Made by a program: the position numbers and the translations under genes | The notes under the pieces: generated by a model | Databases searched by the model: none | The model's input: the letters and a program-made list of their open reading frames with translations, nothing else | Told to the model about the DNA's origin: nothing | Shown here: in pieces, positions 1-7,350 of the stretch | Layout of the letters: each line of letters starts with the position of its first letter | Numbering within the stretch: position 1 is the stretch's first letter | Assembly: GCF_014269035.2 (NCBI RefSeq) | Contig: NZ_JABWRP020000016.1 | Location: 86,601 to 150,600 of the forward strand | Origin: Pseudomonas vlassakiae | GTDB lineage: Bacteria > Pseudomonadota > Gammaproteobacteria > Pseudomonadales > Pseudomonadaceae | Length of the DNA: 64,000 bases | Direction: 5' to 3'

Positions 1-327
1 GTCATGCGCCAGCAGATGAATCGGCTGGTGAATATCCAGATGGCTCAGCAGCGCCTGCTGCAGGTCTGCTTGCTCGATCAGGCTGTAGCGGTGGTTGAGC
101 GGCTTGGCAGAATCGCCGAAGCCGAGCATGTCGCAGGCAATCACCCGGAAGCGCTGGGCCAGCGGAGCCCACAGGTAATGCCAATCCCAACTTGCGGTGG
201 GAAATCCGTGCAAAAGAAGCAGGGGCTCTCCTTGCCCTGCGGTCCAGTAGCGGATGCTCTGGCCCCGGAACGAAAAATCCTGCCCCCGGGTACGCCAGAC
301 GCGCAATGGAATCTCGGCCATAGGCAT
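1..327 (-). CDS. Alpha/beta hydrolase, N-terminal part (cut by window edge)
   Basis: The reverse strand reads 109 codons without a stop from an ATG at 327 to the window edge, so the C-terminal part lies outside. The visible part has the start of an alpha/beta-hydrolase fold: a strand followed by 'LLLLHGFPTASWDW' (oxyanion-hole HGFP motif), then 'VIACDMLGFGDSAKP', the usual strand-turn before the nucleophile region. The catalytic Ser, acid and His are not in the window, so the substrate cannot be judged. A second in-frame ATG two codons downstream (321) is an equally possible start; no strong ribosome-binding site precedes either. The 175 bases to the next gene hold no gene I can see. Confidence 0.8.
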   Translation of the reverse strand, partial: MPMAEIPLRVWRTRGQDFSFRGQSIRYWTAGQGEPLLLLHGFPTASWDWHYLWAPLAQRFRVIACDMLGFGDSAKPLNHRYSLIEQADLQQALLSHLDIHQPIHLLAHD

Positions 328-502
328 CAGAATTGTCCCGGTGGAGGGGTGATGACGGAATAGGGCAAGGCTGCGGTCATTGCATTCACCTCGGCACTTT
401 CATGTGCTCTCTATATCGAGGCCGAGTGTAATCACCGGTCCATCAGGTGAAAATTGCGTTGACAGCCAGCTTGATGACCGAGCGAGTCAGTGGCACGTAC
501 GG

Positions 503-1189
503 TCATAGCAGCATCGCCAGCAATGGCGCGGCGAACAGGTTGAGCAGGCCGGTGAGGACCATGACCAGGCCGGCCACCGAACCCTCTTCACAGCCCACCT
601 CCCGAGCCCGGCTGACCCCCGCACCATGCGCGCCCACACCGAACAGCGCGCCACGCGCCAGCGGTGTACGCAATGGCAGCCAGCGCAGCAGCAGGCCGCC
701 GAACATGGCACCCAGCACGCCGGTGAACATCACGAATACCGCCGTCAGCTCTGGCACGCCACCCAGGTCATGGGCCAGCGGCATGGCGAATGGCGTGGTG
801 ATTGAACGCGGCACCAACGACAGGCTGATCGCATCATCCAGCGACAGCAGGTGCGCCAGGCTCCAGGAACTGGCGATCGACGCCGCGCTGCCGGCCACCA
901 TACCCATCAGCAGCGCAGGCCAGTGACGCGCCAGCATCGCCCGCTGTTGCCAGATCGGCACGGCGAAGGCCACGGTCACCGGGCCCAGCACACTCATCAG
1001 CCAATGGGTATTGCGCGAATACTCGGCGTAGGCCGTGTGCAGTGGCACAGCCACCGCCAACAGCAATGCCGGGACCAGAATCAGGGGCGACATCAGGTAG
1101 CGCCCGGTGCGCCGATAAAGCCAGCGGCTGGCCAGGTAGGCGACCAAGGTCAGCGCCAGCCAGAACAGCGGCATGGGTTCAAGGCTCAC
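503..1189 (-). CDS. CidB/LrgB family inner-membrane protein
   Basis: The 228-residue product is almost wholly hydrophobic with about six to seven membrane segments. It carries the LrgB-family signature region 'SLSLVPRSITTPFAMPLA', followed by a Gly-rich segment 'LFGVGAHGAGVSRAREVG'. CidB/LrgB proteins pair with small CidA/LrgA proteins and are linked to cell lysis, overflow metabolism and, in some homologues, transport of small organic acids. The start overlaps the end of the upstream cidA-like gene by 11 bases, so the two are very probably translated together. Length is normal for the family (about 230-240). The exact substrate is not visible. Confidence 0.9.
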   Translation of the reverse strand: MSLEPMPLFWLALTLVAYLASRWLYRRTGRYLMSPLILVPALLLAVAVPLHTAYAEYSRNTHWLMSVLGPVTVAFAVPIWQQRAMLARHWPALLMGMVAGSAASIASSWSLAHLLSLDDAISLSLVPRSITTPFAMPLAHDLGGVPELTAVFVMFTGVLGAMFGGLLLRWLPLRTPLARGALFGVGAHGAGVSRAREVGCEEGSVAGLVMVLTGLLNLFAAPLLAMLL

Positions 1190-1565
1190 GGCGCAGCCTC
1201 CAGCGGCAGACCACTTCCACGGTGACGGCAGTCACCACCATGACCATCAGGGTGCTCACGGCGATGACCAGCAGAATACGCCAACCTTCGCTGCGCACCA
1301 GGCTGCCGTAATCGAGCAGGCTCATCAGTGCCGGGATGAAAAAAAGCAGCATTTCCGCCATCAGCCAGCCAGCGCCCATCTGCAAGGTGGCCGGCTTGAG
1401 CACACCAAAGGCGAACAGCAGCAACAGCAGGCCAAGGCCCATCACCCCGCCCGGGATCGGCCAACTCAGCCAGGCGGCCAGTTGGCCACCGAACAGGAAC
1501 AAGGCAAGCAGGACCGCCAGCTCGGCGAGCAGGCGCAGCGTTTTCTTCAGTAATGCGGGTTTCAT
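1179..1565 (-). CDS. CidA/LrgA family holin-like protein
   Basis: This 128-residue protein has about four hydrophobic segments, the 'WPIPGGVMGLGLLLLLF' motif typical of CidA/LrgA, and a charged C-terminus ('CRWRLRREP'). Family members are small holin-like membrane proteins acting with a CidB/LrgB partner, which is encoded immediately downstream with an 11-base overlap. A LysR-type regulator is transcribed divergently from 1665. That arrangement resembles cidR-cidAB systems and suggests the regulator controls this pair. Function beyond the family is not shown by the sequence. Confidence 0.9.
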   Translation of the reverse strand: MKPALLKKTLRLLAELAVLLALFLFGGQLAAWLSWPIPGGVMGLGLLLLLFAFGVLKPATLQMGAGWLMAEMLLFFIPALMSLLDYGSLVRSEGWRILLVIAVSTLMVMVVTAVTVEVVCRWRLRREP

Positions 1566-1664
1566 GGGCGGGCATTCCTCGACAGGCCCTCATTTTAAGA
1601 TTCGTCTGCCTAGGCCAAAAGCGAATTGTTAGACTGGCAGCCATTCCACAACGGAATCGCAACC
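1566..1664. promoter_or_regulatory. Divergent promoter region between cidA-like gene and LysR gene
   Basis: These 99 bases separate two divergent starts. They contain the inverted arms ATTCG (about 1600) and CGAAT (about 1622), spaced like a LysR-type target with dyad symmetry. I infer that the LysR protein binds here to control itself and the cid pair; no specific consensus could be matched. Confidence 0.4.
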
Positions 1665-2561
1665 ATGGAATTCAAACAGCTACGCAGCTTCATCGAAGTC
1701 ATCCATCGCGGCGGTTTTACCCAGGCCGCGCAGACCCTGCACATCAGTCAGTCAGCCGTGAGCAAGCAAGTCGCCCAGCTGGAGCAAGATGTGGGCCAGC
1801 CGCTACTTGAGCGCCAAGCCTCGCAGTTGCATCTGACGGCAGCCGGGCGCATCGTGCTAGAGCGCGGCGAAGCGCTGCTGCGCCAGCGTCAGGAGCTGCT
1901 CAGTGAACTGGACGACCTCAGCCACATGGCGCGCGGCGAGTTGCGCCTGGGCTTGCCGATGCTGGGCAGCGATACCTTGTTCGCCGGGTTGTTCGCCGAA
2001 TACCGCAGGCGCCATCCGAACATCGCCATCCAGCTACTTGAGGGCGGCAGCCGTAGCGTCGAACAGGCCGTCAAGAGTGGCGAGCTGGAGCTGGGCGGCA
2101 GCCTCACCCCGAGCGACCCGGCGTTCGAATACCAGCCGTTCTGCAATGAACCGTTGGATGCCCTGCTGCCGGCCGGGCATGGGCTTGCCGGGCTGGGCTC
2201 GCTGAGCTTGAAGCAGTTGGCGGATACGCCGTTTCTGCTGTACCAACGCAGCTTCGTGCTCAACGACCGCTTGCTCAAGGCTTGTCAGCAGCAAGGCTTC
2301 ACCCCGAAGGAAGGTGGCCGCAGCGGCCAGGCGGATTTCCTCGTGGCGCTGGTCGCGGCCGGCCAGGGCGTGGTGCTGCTGCCCCGTGTGGTGGCAAAAG
2401 CGCTGGAGCGCCCCGGGGTGGTGCGCTTGCCGCTCGAGGCGCCGACCGATCTACGCTGGGATATCGCCTTCATCTGGCGGCGTGGCGCCTACCTGTCGCG
2501 TGCAGCACAGGCCTGGCTCACATTGCTGCGGGAGGAAACGCCTCAGGCTTTCAGCGCTTGA
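1665..2561 (+). CDS. LysR-type transcriptional regulator (next to cidAB-like pair)
   Basis: A 298-residue LysR-type regulator. The N-terminal winged helix-turn-helix (about residues 1-60) has 'GGFTQAAQTLHISQSAVSKQ' as recognition helix-turn-helix, and a periplasmic-binding-protein-like effector domain follows from about residue 90. The ATG at 1665 gives the canonical 'MEFKQLRSFIEV' start; an upstream ATG at 1626 would add 13 unrelated residues and is unlikely. It is divergent from the cidA/cidB-like pair with 99 bases between, so it probably regulates that pair in the way CidR does. Its 3' end overlaps mioC on the other strand by 19 bases. Confidence 0.9.
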   Translation: MEFKQLRSFIEVIHRGGFTQAAQTLHISQSAVSKQVAQLEQDVGQPLLERQASQLHLTAAGRIVLERGEALLRQRQELLSELDDLSHMARGELRLGLPMLGSDTLFAGLFAEYRRRHPNIAIQLLEGGSRSVEQAVKSGELELGGSLTPSDPAFEYQPFCNEPLDALLPAGHGLAGLGSLSLKQLADTPFLLYQRSFVLNDRLLKACQQQGFTPKEGGRSGQADFLVALVAAGQGVVLLPRVVAKALERPGVVRLPLEAPTDLRWDIAFIWRRGAYLSRAAQAWLTLLREETPQAFSA

Positions 2562-2998
2562 ACAAGCGCTGCCAGCCAAGGCTCGGCATCAGTCTCTGGG
2601 GTCACGGTCTCGCTGGCATCGAGCTTCAGCATCGGCAGCACTTCCCGTACCCCCAGTTCGGCGAACAGCTCACGCATCTGCTCGCCACCGCCGCAATAGG
2701 TATCGCCATAGCTCGAATCGCCCAGCGCAATCACCGCGCCCGGCAGCCCACGCCAGGCCGCAGGCAGAGTGTCGCGAATGCTGCTGAACAGCGGCATCAG
2801 GTTATCTGGCAGTTCTCCCATGCCGGTGGTCGAAGTCACCGCGAGCAACGCCTGAGGGCCAAAGCCTTCAAGATCCTGCTGGGTAGCACGGGCAGCATGC
2901 CAGGCGTCAAGGCCAGCAGCCTTGAGCAACGACTCGGCATGGCGGGCGACTTCTTCGGCGGTGCCGTACACCGAACCGGAAATAATGGCGACTTTCAT
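2543..2998 (-). CDS. mioC: Flavodoxin MioC
   Basis: The 151-residue protein is a short-chain flavodoxin. 'SGSVYGTAEEVA' near residue 8 is the FMN phosphate-binding loop, 'TSTTGMGELPDN' and 'ALGDSSYGDTYCGGG' are the two isoalloxazine-contact loops. MioC-type flavodoxins are soluble one-electron carriers; in Escherichia coli MioC supports biotin synthase. The gene runs convergently into the LysR gene (19-base overlap) and is divergent from the LOV photosensor gene across 106 bases. Members of this small flavodoxin family are hard to tell apart, so the symbol is by similarity. Confidence 0.88.
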   Translation of the reverse strand: MKVAIISGSVYGTAEEVARHAESLLKAAGLDAWHAARATQQDLEGFGPQALLAVTSTTGMGELPDNLMPLFSSIRDTLPAAWRGLPGAVIALGDSSYGDTYCGGGEQMRELFAELGVREVLPMLKLDASETVTPETDAEPWLAALVQALKA

Positions 2999-3104
2999 CA
3001 GGAAGAGGATTCCGAAACTGAGTTAAAACGTAGGATACTAGCATTCGGCGCTGGCAAAAGGCCGCCTCTACCCCAGTCCCCTTCATTGCCCCAATGGTCC
3101 GGAC

Positions 3105-3533
3105 ATGATCAACGCGCTGCTGCTGCAATCGATGGTCGACGCATCCAACGACGGGATCGTGGTCGCCGAACAGGAAGGCGACGACACCATCCTGATCTAC
3201 GTGAATGCGGCTTTCGAACGCCTGACCGGCTACAGCCGGGATGAAATCCTCTATCAGGATTGCCGCTTCCTGCAAGCCGATGATCGCGATCAACTGGGCC
3301 GCGCACGCATCCGCAAGGCCTTGGCCGAAGGCCGCCCCTGCCGTGAAGTACTGCGCAACTACCGCAAGGATGGCAGTGCATTCTGGAACGAGTTGTCGAT
3401 CACCCCAGTGAGGCACGCTGGCGACCAGCGCACCTATTTCATCGGTATCCAGAAGGACGTCAGCCGGCAAGTCGAACTCGAGCGCGAACTGGCCGAAATG
3501 CACGCTCGTCGGAATGCCGACGAACGCGCCTGA
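3105..3533 (+). CDS. Short LOV blue-light photoreceptor (PpSB1-LOV type)
   Basis: At 142 residues this matches the known short LOV proteins of P. putida, which are a single LOV core with short N- and C-terminal helices and no effector domain. The flavin-binding Cys53 lies in 'YQDCRFLQ', the local form of the LOV GxNCRFLQ motif. The FMN-phosphate arginines R61 and R66 are both present; in PpSB1-LOV these go with very slow dark recovery (family knowledge). 'NYRKDGSAFWNELSITPV' and 'YFIGIQKDVS' are the later LOV strands, and 'RQVELERELAEM' is the C-terminal J-alpha helix used for dimerisation. It is followed by a PilZ-like gene and a convergent LitR-type regulator, suggesting a light-response locus. 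Confidence 0.95.
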   Translation: MINALLLQSMVDASNDGIVVAEQEGDDTILIYVNAAFERLTGYSRDEILYQDCRFLQADDRDQLGRARIRKALAEGRPCREVLRNYRKDGSAFWNELSITPVRHAGDQRTYFIGIQKDVSRQVELERELAEMHARRNADERA

Positions 3534-3593
3534 ACCAAGCGCTGTGAACACGGTCAATTCCCGTTGAAGAAATCGTCATCATCGAGTTCGATC

Positions 3594-4214
3594 ATGCAAG
3601 CAGAAGCGCTCCTGACCCAGGACGAACTGGACTTCATCCAGGACATGCAGCATTCCCCGCAATTGAACCTGGCCGACTCTATGTCGAGCCTGCTGGTCAA
3701 TGGCGACCGCCACATCCAGTCACTGCTCGCCCGCTTGGTGACCAATGAGCAGGTGACCCTGCAGGCGCAGTTCAACAACCAGCAGATCAGCTTCCCGCTG
3801 CAACTGGTGGAAGACGAGTTCCATGCCGTTCACTTGCAGATCGGCTCACCGGAAATCTACGAAGACGACGGCCCCACGCTGCGCCCCTGGCGCCTGACGA
3901 TGGATCAGCCCAGCGCCCTGCTGGATGCCCAGGGCAAGTCCAGTGGCCTGCTGGTCAGGGACATTTCGTTCAAGGGTGCGTTGCTCGAGGTGCGTGGCCC
4001 GGCCAAAGCCCCCTCGCGATTCGATTTGCATTTTGCCCCGGATGGCATCAGCCCGATCAGCCTGCATGGCAGGCTGCGCCGACGCATCGGCCCGGACCTG
4101 GCCGCCTACGACCTCAGCCGCAGCCCGGCTGAAGAAATCGACCGACTGCGTGAGTACATCCTGCAGGCCCATCGCCAGGCCCATCCGGAACTGCACGATC
4201 AGGTATCGAGCTGA
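3594..4214 (+). CDS. PilZ-like domain protein next to LOV gene
   Basis: A 206-residue cytosolic protein with a YcgR-like N-terminal half (about 1-105; 'NLADSMSSLLVNGDRHIQSL', 'VTLQAQFNNQQISFPL') and a C-terminal PilZ-like beta-barrel. The second c-di-GMP motif is seen as 'VRDISFKGALLE' (DxSxxG). The first motif (RxxxR) is only approximated by 'RPWRLTM', so c-di-GMP binding is uncertain. I chose the ATG at 3594; a TTG at 3564 would add ten mostly Ser/Lys residues and neither has a strong ribosome-binding site. It lies 60 bases behind the LOV gene, possibly in one transcript, and its 3' end overlaps the convergent MerR gene by 16 bases. Confidence 0.75.
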   Translation: MQAEALLTQDELDFIQDMQHSPQLNLADSMSSLLVNGDRHIQSLLARLVTNEQVTLQAQFNNQQISFPLQLVEDEFHAVHLQIGSPEIYEDDGPTLRPWRLTMDQPSALLDAQGKSSGLLVRDISFKGALLEVRGPAKAPSRFDLHFAPDGISPISLHGRLRRRIGPDLAAYDLSRSPAEEIDRLREYILQAHRQAHPELHDQVSS

Positions 4215-5131
4215 CCTGCCAGATACTGTTGCAAGCGGCGCCGCATCAGCTCACTTTCCGCACCGAGGCATGCAACCGGGCTGCCCGCCAGGCTGTCCTG
4301 AGCACTCTCGGACGCCTCACCGGCCAACAGCAATGGGCATTCCAGGCCTGCTGCCAGACGCCGCAGGCGCTTGCTCAATTCGACGGTCGGCGCGTGGTTG
4401 GCGAACAGCACCAGCGCATCCGGCCGCAAGCGCTCACAGACCAGCGGCAGTTCTTCCAGCGCCTGGCCGGGCATGAGCAGGCTCACGCCAATGTCCTCGC
4501 AGCCCAGCAGCAAGCCGGTTACCAGCAGTTCCAGTTCGTGACACAGCCCGGGAAGGGGAGCCAGCAGCACATGGCGCGCACGCCGCTGGCGGGAGAGCTG
4601 CAAACGGGAGAACACCCGGCCACGCAGGAACTGGTCGAGGAACAGCCACTCGCTGGCCTGGCCGAACGCCCCCTGCCCCGCGGCAAGATCATGCCAGACC
4701 GGCAAGAACACCTCGCTGAACACCTGGTCCAGAGCGATTGCCGCGAACACCTGATCGAACAGCAGATCCAGGCTTGACGCGTCGAAGCGATTCACCGCCT
4801 GGCGTATCTGAGCCTGCCACTGTGCCCTGCTGTCAGGCGATACCACGGCCTGGGCGACGGCCTGGCCGCGAGCGAGAATGCCGCCGACCTTACTGACTGC
4901 CACGCCTCGTTCGAGCCAACCCAGGATGCTCCGGACCTGTTCGATATCCGCCTGGGAATAGAGCCGGTGACCACTGTCGGTGCGTGTCGGCTGGATCAGC
5001 CCATAGCGGCGCTCCCAGGCACGCAGGGTCACGGCGTTGACGCCGGTCAGGCGGGAAACCTCACGGATGGGGAACAGGTCCTGGTGTTGCAGGCCTGCCT
5101 CGATAGCCGAGCTACGTCCCTGTTTGTTCAT
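4199..5131 (-). CDS. MerR/LitR-type regulator with degraded cobalamin-binding domain
   Basis: A 310-residue protein with an N-terminal MerR DNA-binding domain ('FPIREVSRLTGVNAVTLRAW', about residues 20-39, then 'RRYGLIQPTRTDSGHRLYS') and a C-terminal region laid out like the B12-binding domain of CarH/LitR light-responsive regulators. The lower-ligand His is kept in 'LCHELE' (H198), but the surrounding E/DxHxxG motif is lost. In the helix-bundle cap the Trp and the EH pair of CarH read as Leu ('HDLAAG') and 'EW'. P. putida is known to have LitR-family regulators working with LOV proteins, so I infer that light input comes from the neighbouring LOV protein. The ATG at 5131 removes an unrelated 46-residue extension. 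Confidence 0.85.
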   Translation of the reverse strand: MNKQGRSSAIEAGLQHQDLFPIREVSRLTGVNAVTLRAWERRYGLIQPTRTDSGHRLYSQADIEQVRSILGWLERGVAVSKVGGILARGQAVAQAVVSPDSRAQWQAQIRQAVNRFDASSLDLLFDQVFAAIALDQVFSEVFLPVWHDLAAGQGAFGQASEWLFLDQFLRGRVFSRLQLSRQRRARHVLLAPLPGLCHELELLVTGLLLGCEDIGVSLLMPGQALEELPLVCERLRPDALVLFANHAPTVELSKRLRRLAAGLECPLLLAGEASESAQDSLAGSPVACLGAESELMRRRLQQYLAGQLDT

Positions 5132-5349
5132 CTGCACGGGAGTGACCTGTGTGCGGAAGTTGAACGGCCATTCTACTACGACATCAGGTGCTGCAAGCCA
5201 GCAACCGTTTGCGATCAATCGCCAAGGCAGCCTGTCACCACGATGCCACCGCGTGCCCGATTCTTGCATGAAGTTTGGCGTCGCCCACCACCCCGGGCCA
5301 CGCAGTCAGGGGCCGGCTACCCGCCAGCCCCGTCGCCAGGAGATACACG

Positions 5350-5910
5350 ATGTCTACCCCACCCGTCACCCTGATGGTGTCGCGCCGCGCCGCCCATGGC
5401 CGCTACCAGGACCTGCTGGCCTGGCTGCACGAAGGCGAGCAGCTGGCCACCGACTTCCCCGGCTACCTCGGCTCGGGCATCCTCGCGCCGCCCCGCGACA
5501 GCGACGAATTCCAGATCATATTCCGCTTCAGCGACGAGCCCACCCTGCACGCCTGGGAGCATTCCGCCTCGCGCCGGGCCTGGCTCGCCCGGGGCAACGG
5601 TCTGTTCGAACGCCCCAAAGAGAGGCGCGTCAGCGGCATTGACGACTGGTTTGGCACCAATAGGGTGCAGAAACCACCGCGCTGGAAGCAGGCCGTGGCC
5701 ATCTGGCTGGCCTTCTTCCCGGTCTCGCTGCTGTTCAATGCCCTGTTCGGGCATTGGCTCGCTACGTTCGAGCTGGTACCCCGGGTGATGCTCAGCACGC
5801 TGGCGCTGACGCCCGTCATGGTCTATTTCTTCATCCCGTTGTCCACCCGCCTGCTGGCCAACTGGCTGCACGCCACGCCAGCCGCCAGCCCGGCGCTGCG
5901 CAGCCGCTGA
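5350..5910 (+). CDS. Antibiotic-biosynthesis-monooxygenase-like membrane protein
   Basis: A 186-residue protein with an N-terminal ABM-like ferredoxin fold (about 1-95: 'TLMVSRRAAHGRYQDLLAWL', 'FPGYLGSGILAPP', 'FQIIFRFSDEPTLHAWE') and two C-terminal membrane segments (about 115-137 and 147-165). ABM domains bind small aromatic or haem-like compounds; the fusion to two membrane helices is common in proteobacterial proteins of unknown role. The ATG at 5350 has AGGAG 8 bases upstream. It is divergent from the LitR-type regulator (218 bases between), so it may be one of that regulator's targets; this is inference. folM follows 76 bases downstream. Confidence 0.85.
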   Translation: MSTPPVTLMVSRRAAHGRYQDLLAWLHEGEQLATDFPGYLGSGILAPPRDSDEFQIIFRFSDEPTLHAWEHSASRRAWLARGNGLFERPKERRVSGIDDWFGTNRVQKPPRWKQAVAIWLAFFPVSLLFNALFGHWLATFELVPRVMLSTLALTPVMVYFFIPLSTRLLANWLHATPAASPALRSR

Positions 5911-5986
5911 GGAGAGGTCATACAAGAGGTGACAGTTCGGGTATGCTGGGCGGCAACGACAGGACAGACAAGTTGACCGCCCGCAC

Positions 5987-6679
5987 ATGAACAGCCCTAT
6001 TCTCGTCACCGGCGCCAGCCAGCGCGTCGGGCTGGCCCTGGCCCTCGAGCTGGCTCAAGCCGGCCATACGGTGGTCAGTGCCAGCCGCAGCCTCCAGGCG
6101 CAGTCCGCGCACCCGAACATCGTGCAGTTCCAGGCCGACCTCTGCGTCAGAGCCGACCGTGAAGCGTTGATCGACCACCTGCAGCGCAACTATGACGGCC
6201 TGCGTGCAATCATTCACAACGCCTCGCTGTGGCTCGACGATGGCCTCGACAACCTCGAGACCATGTTCCACCTGCACGTCGAAGCGCCTTACCACCTCAA
6301 CCTGGCGCTCGGCGAGTTGCTGAACAAGGTCGACAAGGCCGATATCATCCACATCTGCGACGAAACCTCCTCACGCGGCAGCAAAGGCCACATCGGCTAC
6401 GCCGCGACCAAGGCCGCGCTGCAGAACATGGTGTTGTCGTTTGCCGAAAAATACGCGCCCAAGGTGCACGTCAACGGTATCTTGCCGGGCCTGCTGATCC
6501 TCAAGGAAGGCGGTGACGAGGCCTACCGCCAGCAGACCCTGAAAAAGGCCCTGCTGGAATTCGAACCCGGCGCCGGACCACTGATCGAGACAGTGAAATA
6601 CCTGCTCGCCAGCCAGTACAGCACCGGCAGCCAAGTGGTCATCAACGGTGGCCGTCACCTGAAGAACCGCATGATCTGA
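5987..6679 (+). CDS. folM: Dihydromonapterin reductase FolM
   Basis: This 230-residue short-chain dehydrogenase/reductase has the Rossmann motif 'LVTGASQRVG' (TGxxxxxG) at residues 6-15 and the catalytic 'YAATK' (YxxxK), plus the C-terminal 'INGGRHLK' common to FolM/pteridine reductases. FolM reduces dihydromonapterin to tetrahydromonapterin, the cofactor of phenylalanine hydroxylase in pseudomonads (family knowledge), and can reduce dihydrofolate weakly. It is followed closely by the DUF1244 and HopJ-family genes (9-base gap, then 8-base overlap), so the three form an operon. Confidence 0.88.
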   Translation: MNSPILVTGASQRVGLALALELAQAGHTVVSASRSLQAQSAHPNIVQFQADLCVRADREALIDHLQRNYDGLRAIIHNASLWLDDGLDNLETMFHLHVEAPYHLNLALGELLNKVDKADIIHICDETSSRGSKGHIGYAATKAALQNMVLSFAEKYAPKVHVNGILPGLLILKEGGDEAYRQQTLKKALLEFEPGAGPLIETVKYLLASQYSTGSQVVINGGRHLKNRMI

Positions 6680-6688
6680 GAGACTGAC

Positions 6689-6985
6689 ATGACTGAGCAA
6701 CAACAGATCGAACTCGAAGCCGCCGCGTTCCGGCGCCTGGTCGAACACCTGCAAAAACGCACCGACGTACAGAACATCGACCTGATGAACCTTTCCGGCT
6801 TCTGCCGCAACTGCCTGTCCAAGTGGTACAAGGCCGCCGCTGACGAGCGCCAGGTCGAGATCAGCCTGGATGATGCCCGTGAAGCGGTGTACGGCATGCC
6901 CTACGCCGAGTGGAAAGCCCAATACCAGAAAGAAGCCAGCGCCGAGCAGCAAGCGGCGTTTGAACAAGGAAAACCTCGTGACTGA
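6689..6985 (+). CDS. DUF1244 family protein
   Basis: A 98-residue protein of the DUF1244 family, recognisable from 'QNIDLMNLSGFCRNCLSKWY' with its paired cysteines and the C-terminal 'EAVYGMPYAEWKAQYQ'. No enzyme activity is established; the CxxC could bind metal but this is not shown. It starts 9 bases after folM and overlaps the HopJ-family gene by 8 bases, so it is part of the same transcript. Confidence 0.9.
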   Translation: MTEQQQIELEAAAFRRLVEHLQKRTDVQNIDLMNLSGFCRNCLSKWYKAAADERQVEISLDDAREAVYGMPYAEWKAQYQKEASAEQQAAFEQGKPRD

Positions 6986-7319
6986 CCTGAACACCCTGCG
7001 TAGCAGCCTGGCCAGCGGCCAACACGTCTTCGCCGATACCTTGGCGTTCATCGCCGGCAACTACAACTACCAACCCCAGGCCTTCAACAACGGTGGCGTG
7101 GAGAATGCTGCCGGGCAGAACGAAGGTTCGTGCAAAACCCTGGGCCTGGCCCTGCTGGAAGGCCTGAGCGACCAGGAAGCGCTGCTGGCCTTCGGCGAGC
7201 ACTACCGCGACGTGCTGGCCACGCCTGAGGGCAGTGACCATGGCAACATCCGTGCGCTGATCAAGCATGGCCTGGCTGGCGTGAAGTTCTCCGCGCAGCC
7301 ACTTTCGCGCAAGGCTTGA
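6978..7319 (+). CDS. HopJ family protein
   Basis: The 113-residue product belongs to the HopJ family ('LAFIAGNYNYQPQAFNNGG', 'NEGSCKTLGLALLEGLS', 'HGNIRALIKHG'). The family name comes from a Pseudomonas syringae protein once listed as a type III effector, but members are widespread housekeeping-like proteins in bacteria without type III secretion, and nothing here indicates secretion. I place the start at the GTG at 6978, preceded by AAGGA at 6966-6970; this overlaps the DUF1244 stop by 8 bases. An upstream in-frame ATG at 6870 would run through the DUF1244 gene and is rejected. A terminator hairpin follows. Confidence 0.88.
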   Translation: MTDLNTLRSSLASGQHVFADTLAFIAGNYNYQPQAFNNGGVENAAGQNEGSCKTLGLALLEGLSDQEALLAFGEHYRDVLATPEGSDHGNIRALIKHGLAGVKFSAQPLSRKA

Positions 7320-7326
7320 GATTGCC

Positions 7327-7344
7327 GGGGCCGTTTGCGGCCCC
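7327..7344 (+). terminator. Hairpin terminator after folM operon
   Basis: GGGGCCG - TTTG - CGGCCCC is a 7-bp GC-rich stem eight bases after the HopJ-family stop. It has no clear U-tract and may also serve the convergent hydrolase gene. Confidence 0.7.
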
Positions 7345-7350
7345 AGCATT

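Noticed and set aside
6978..7319. HopJ protein as evidence of type III secretion
   Set aside because: The name is historical; the family is widespread in bacteria without type III secretion and the gene sits in a metabolic operon.
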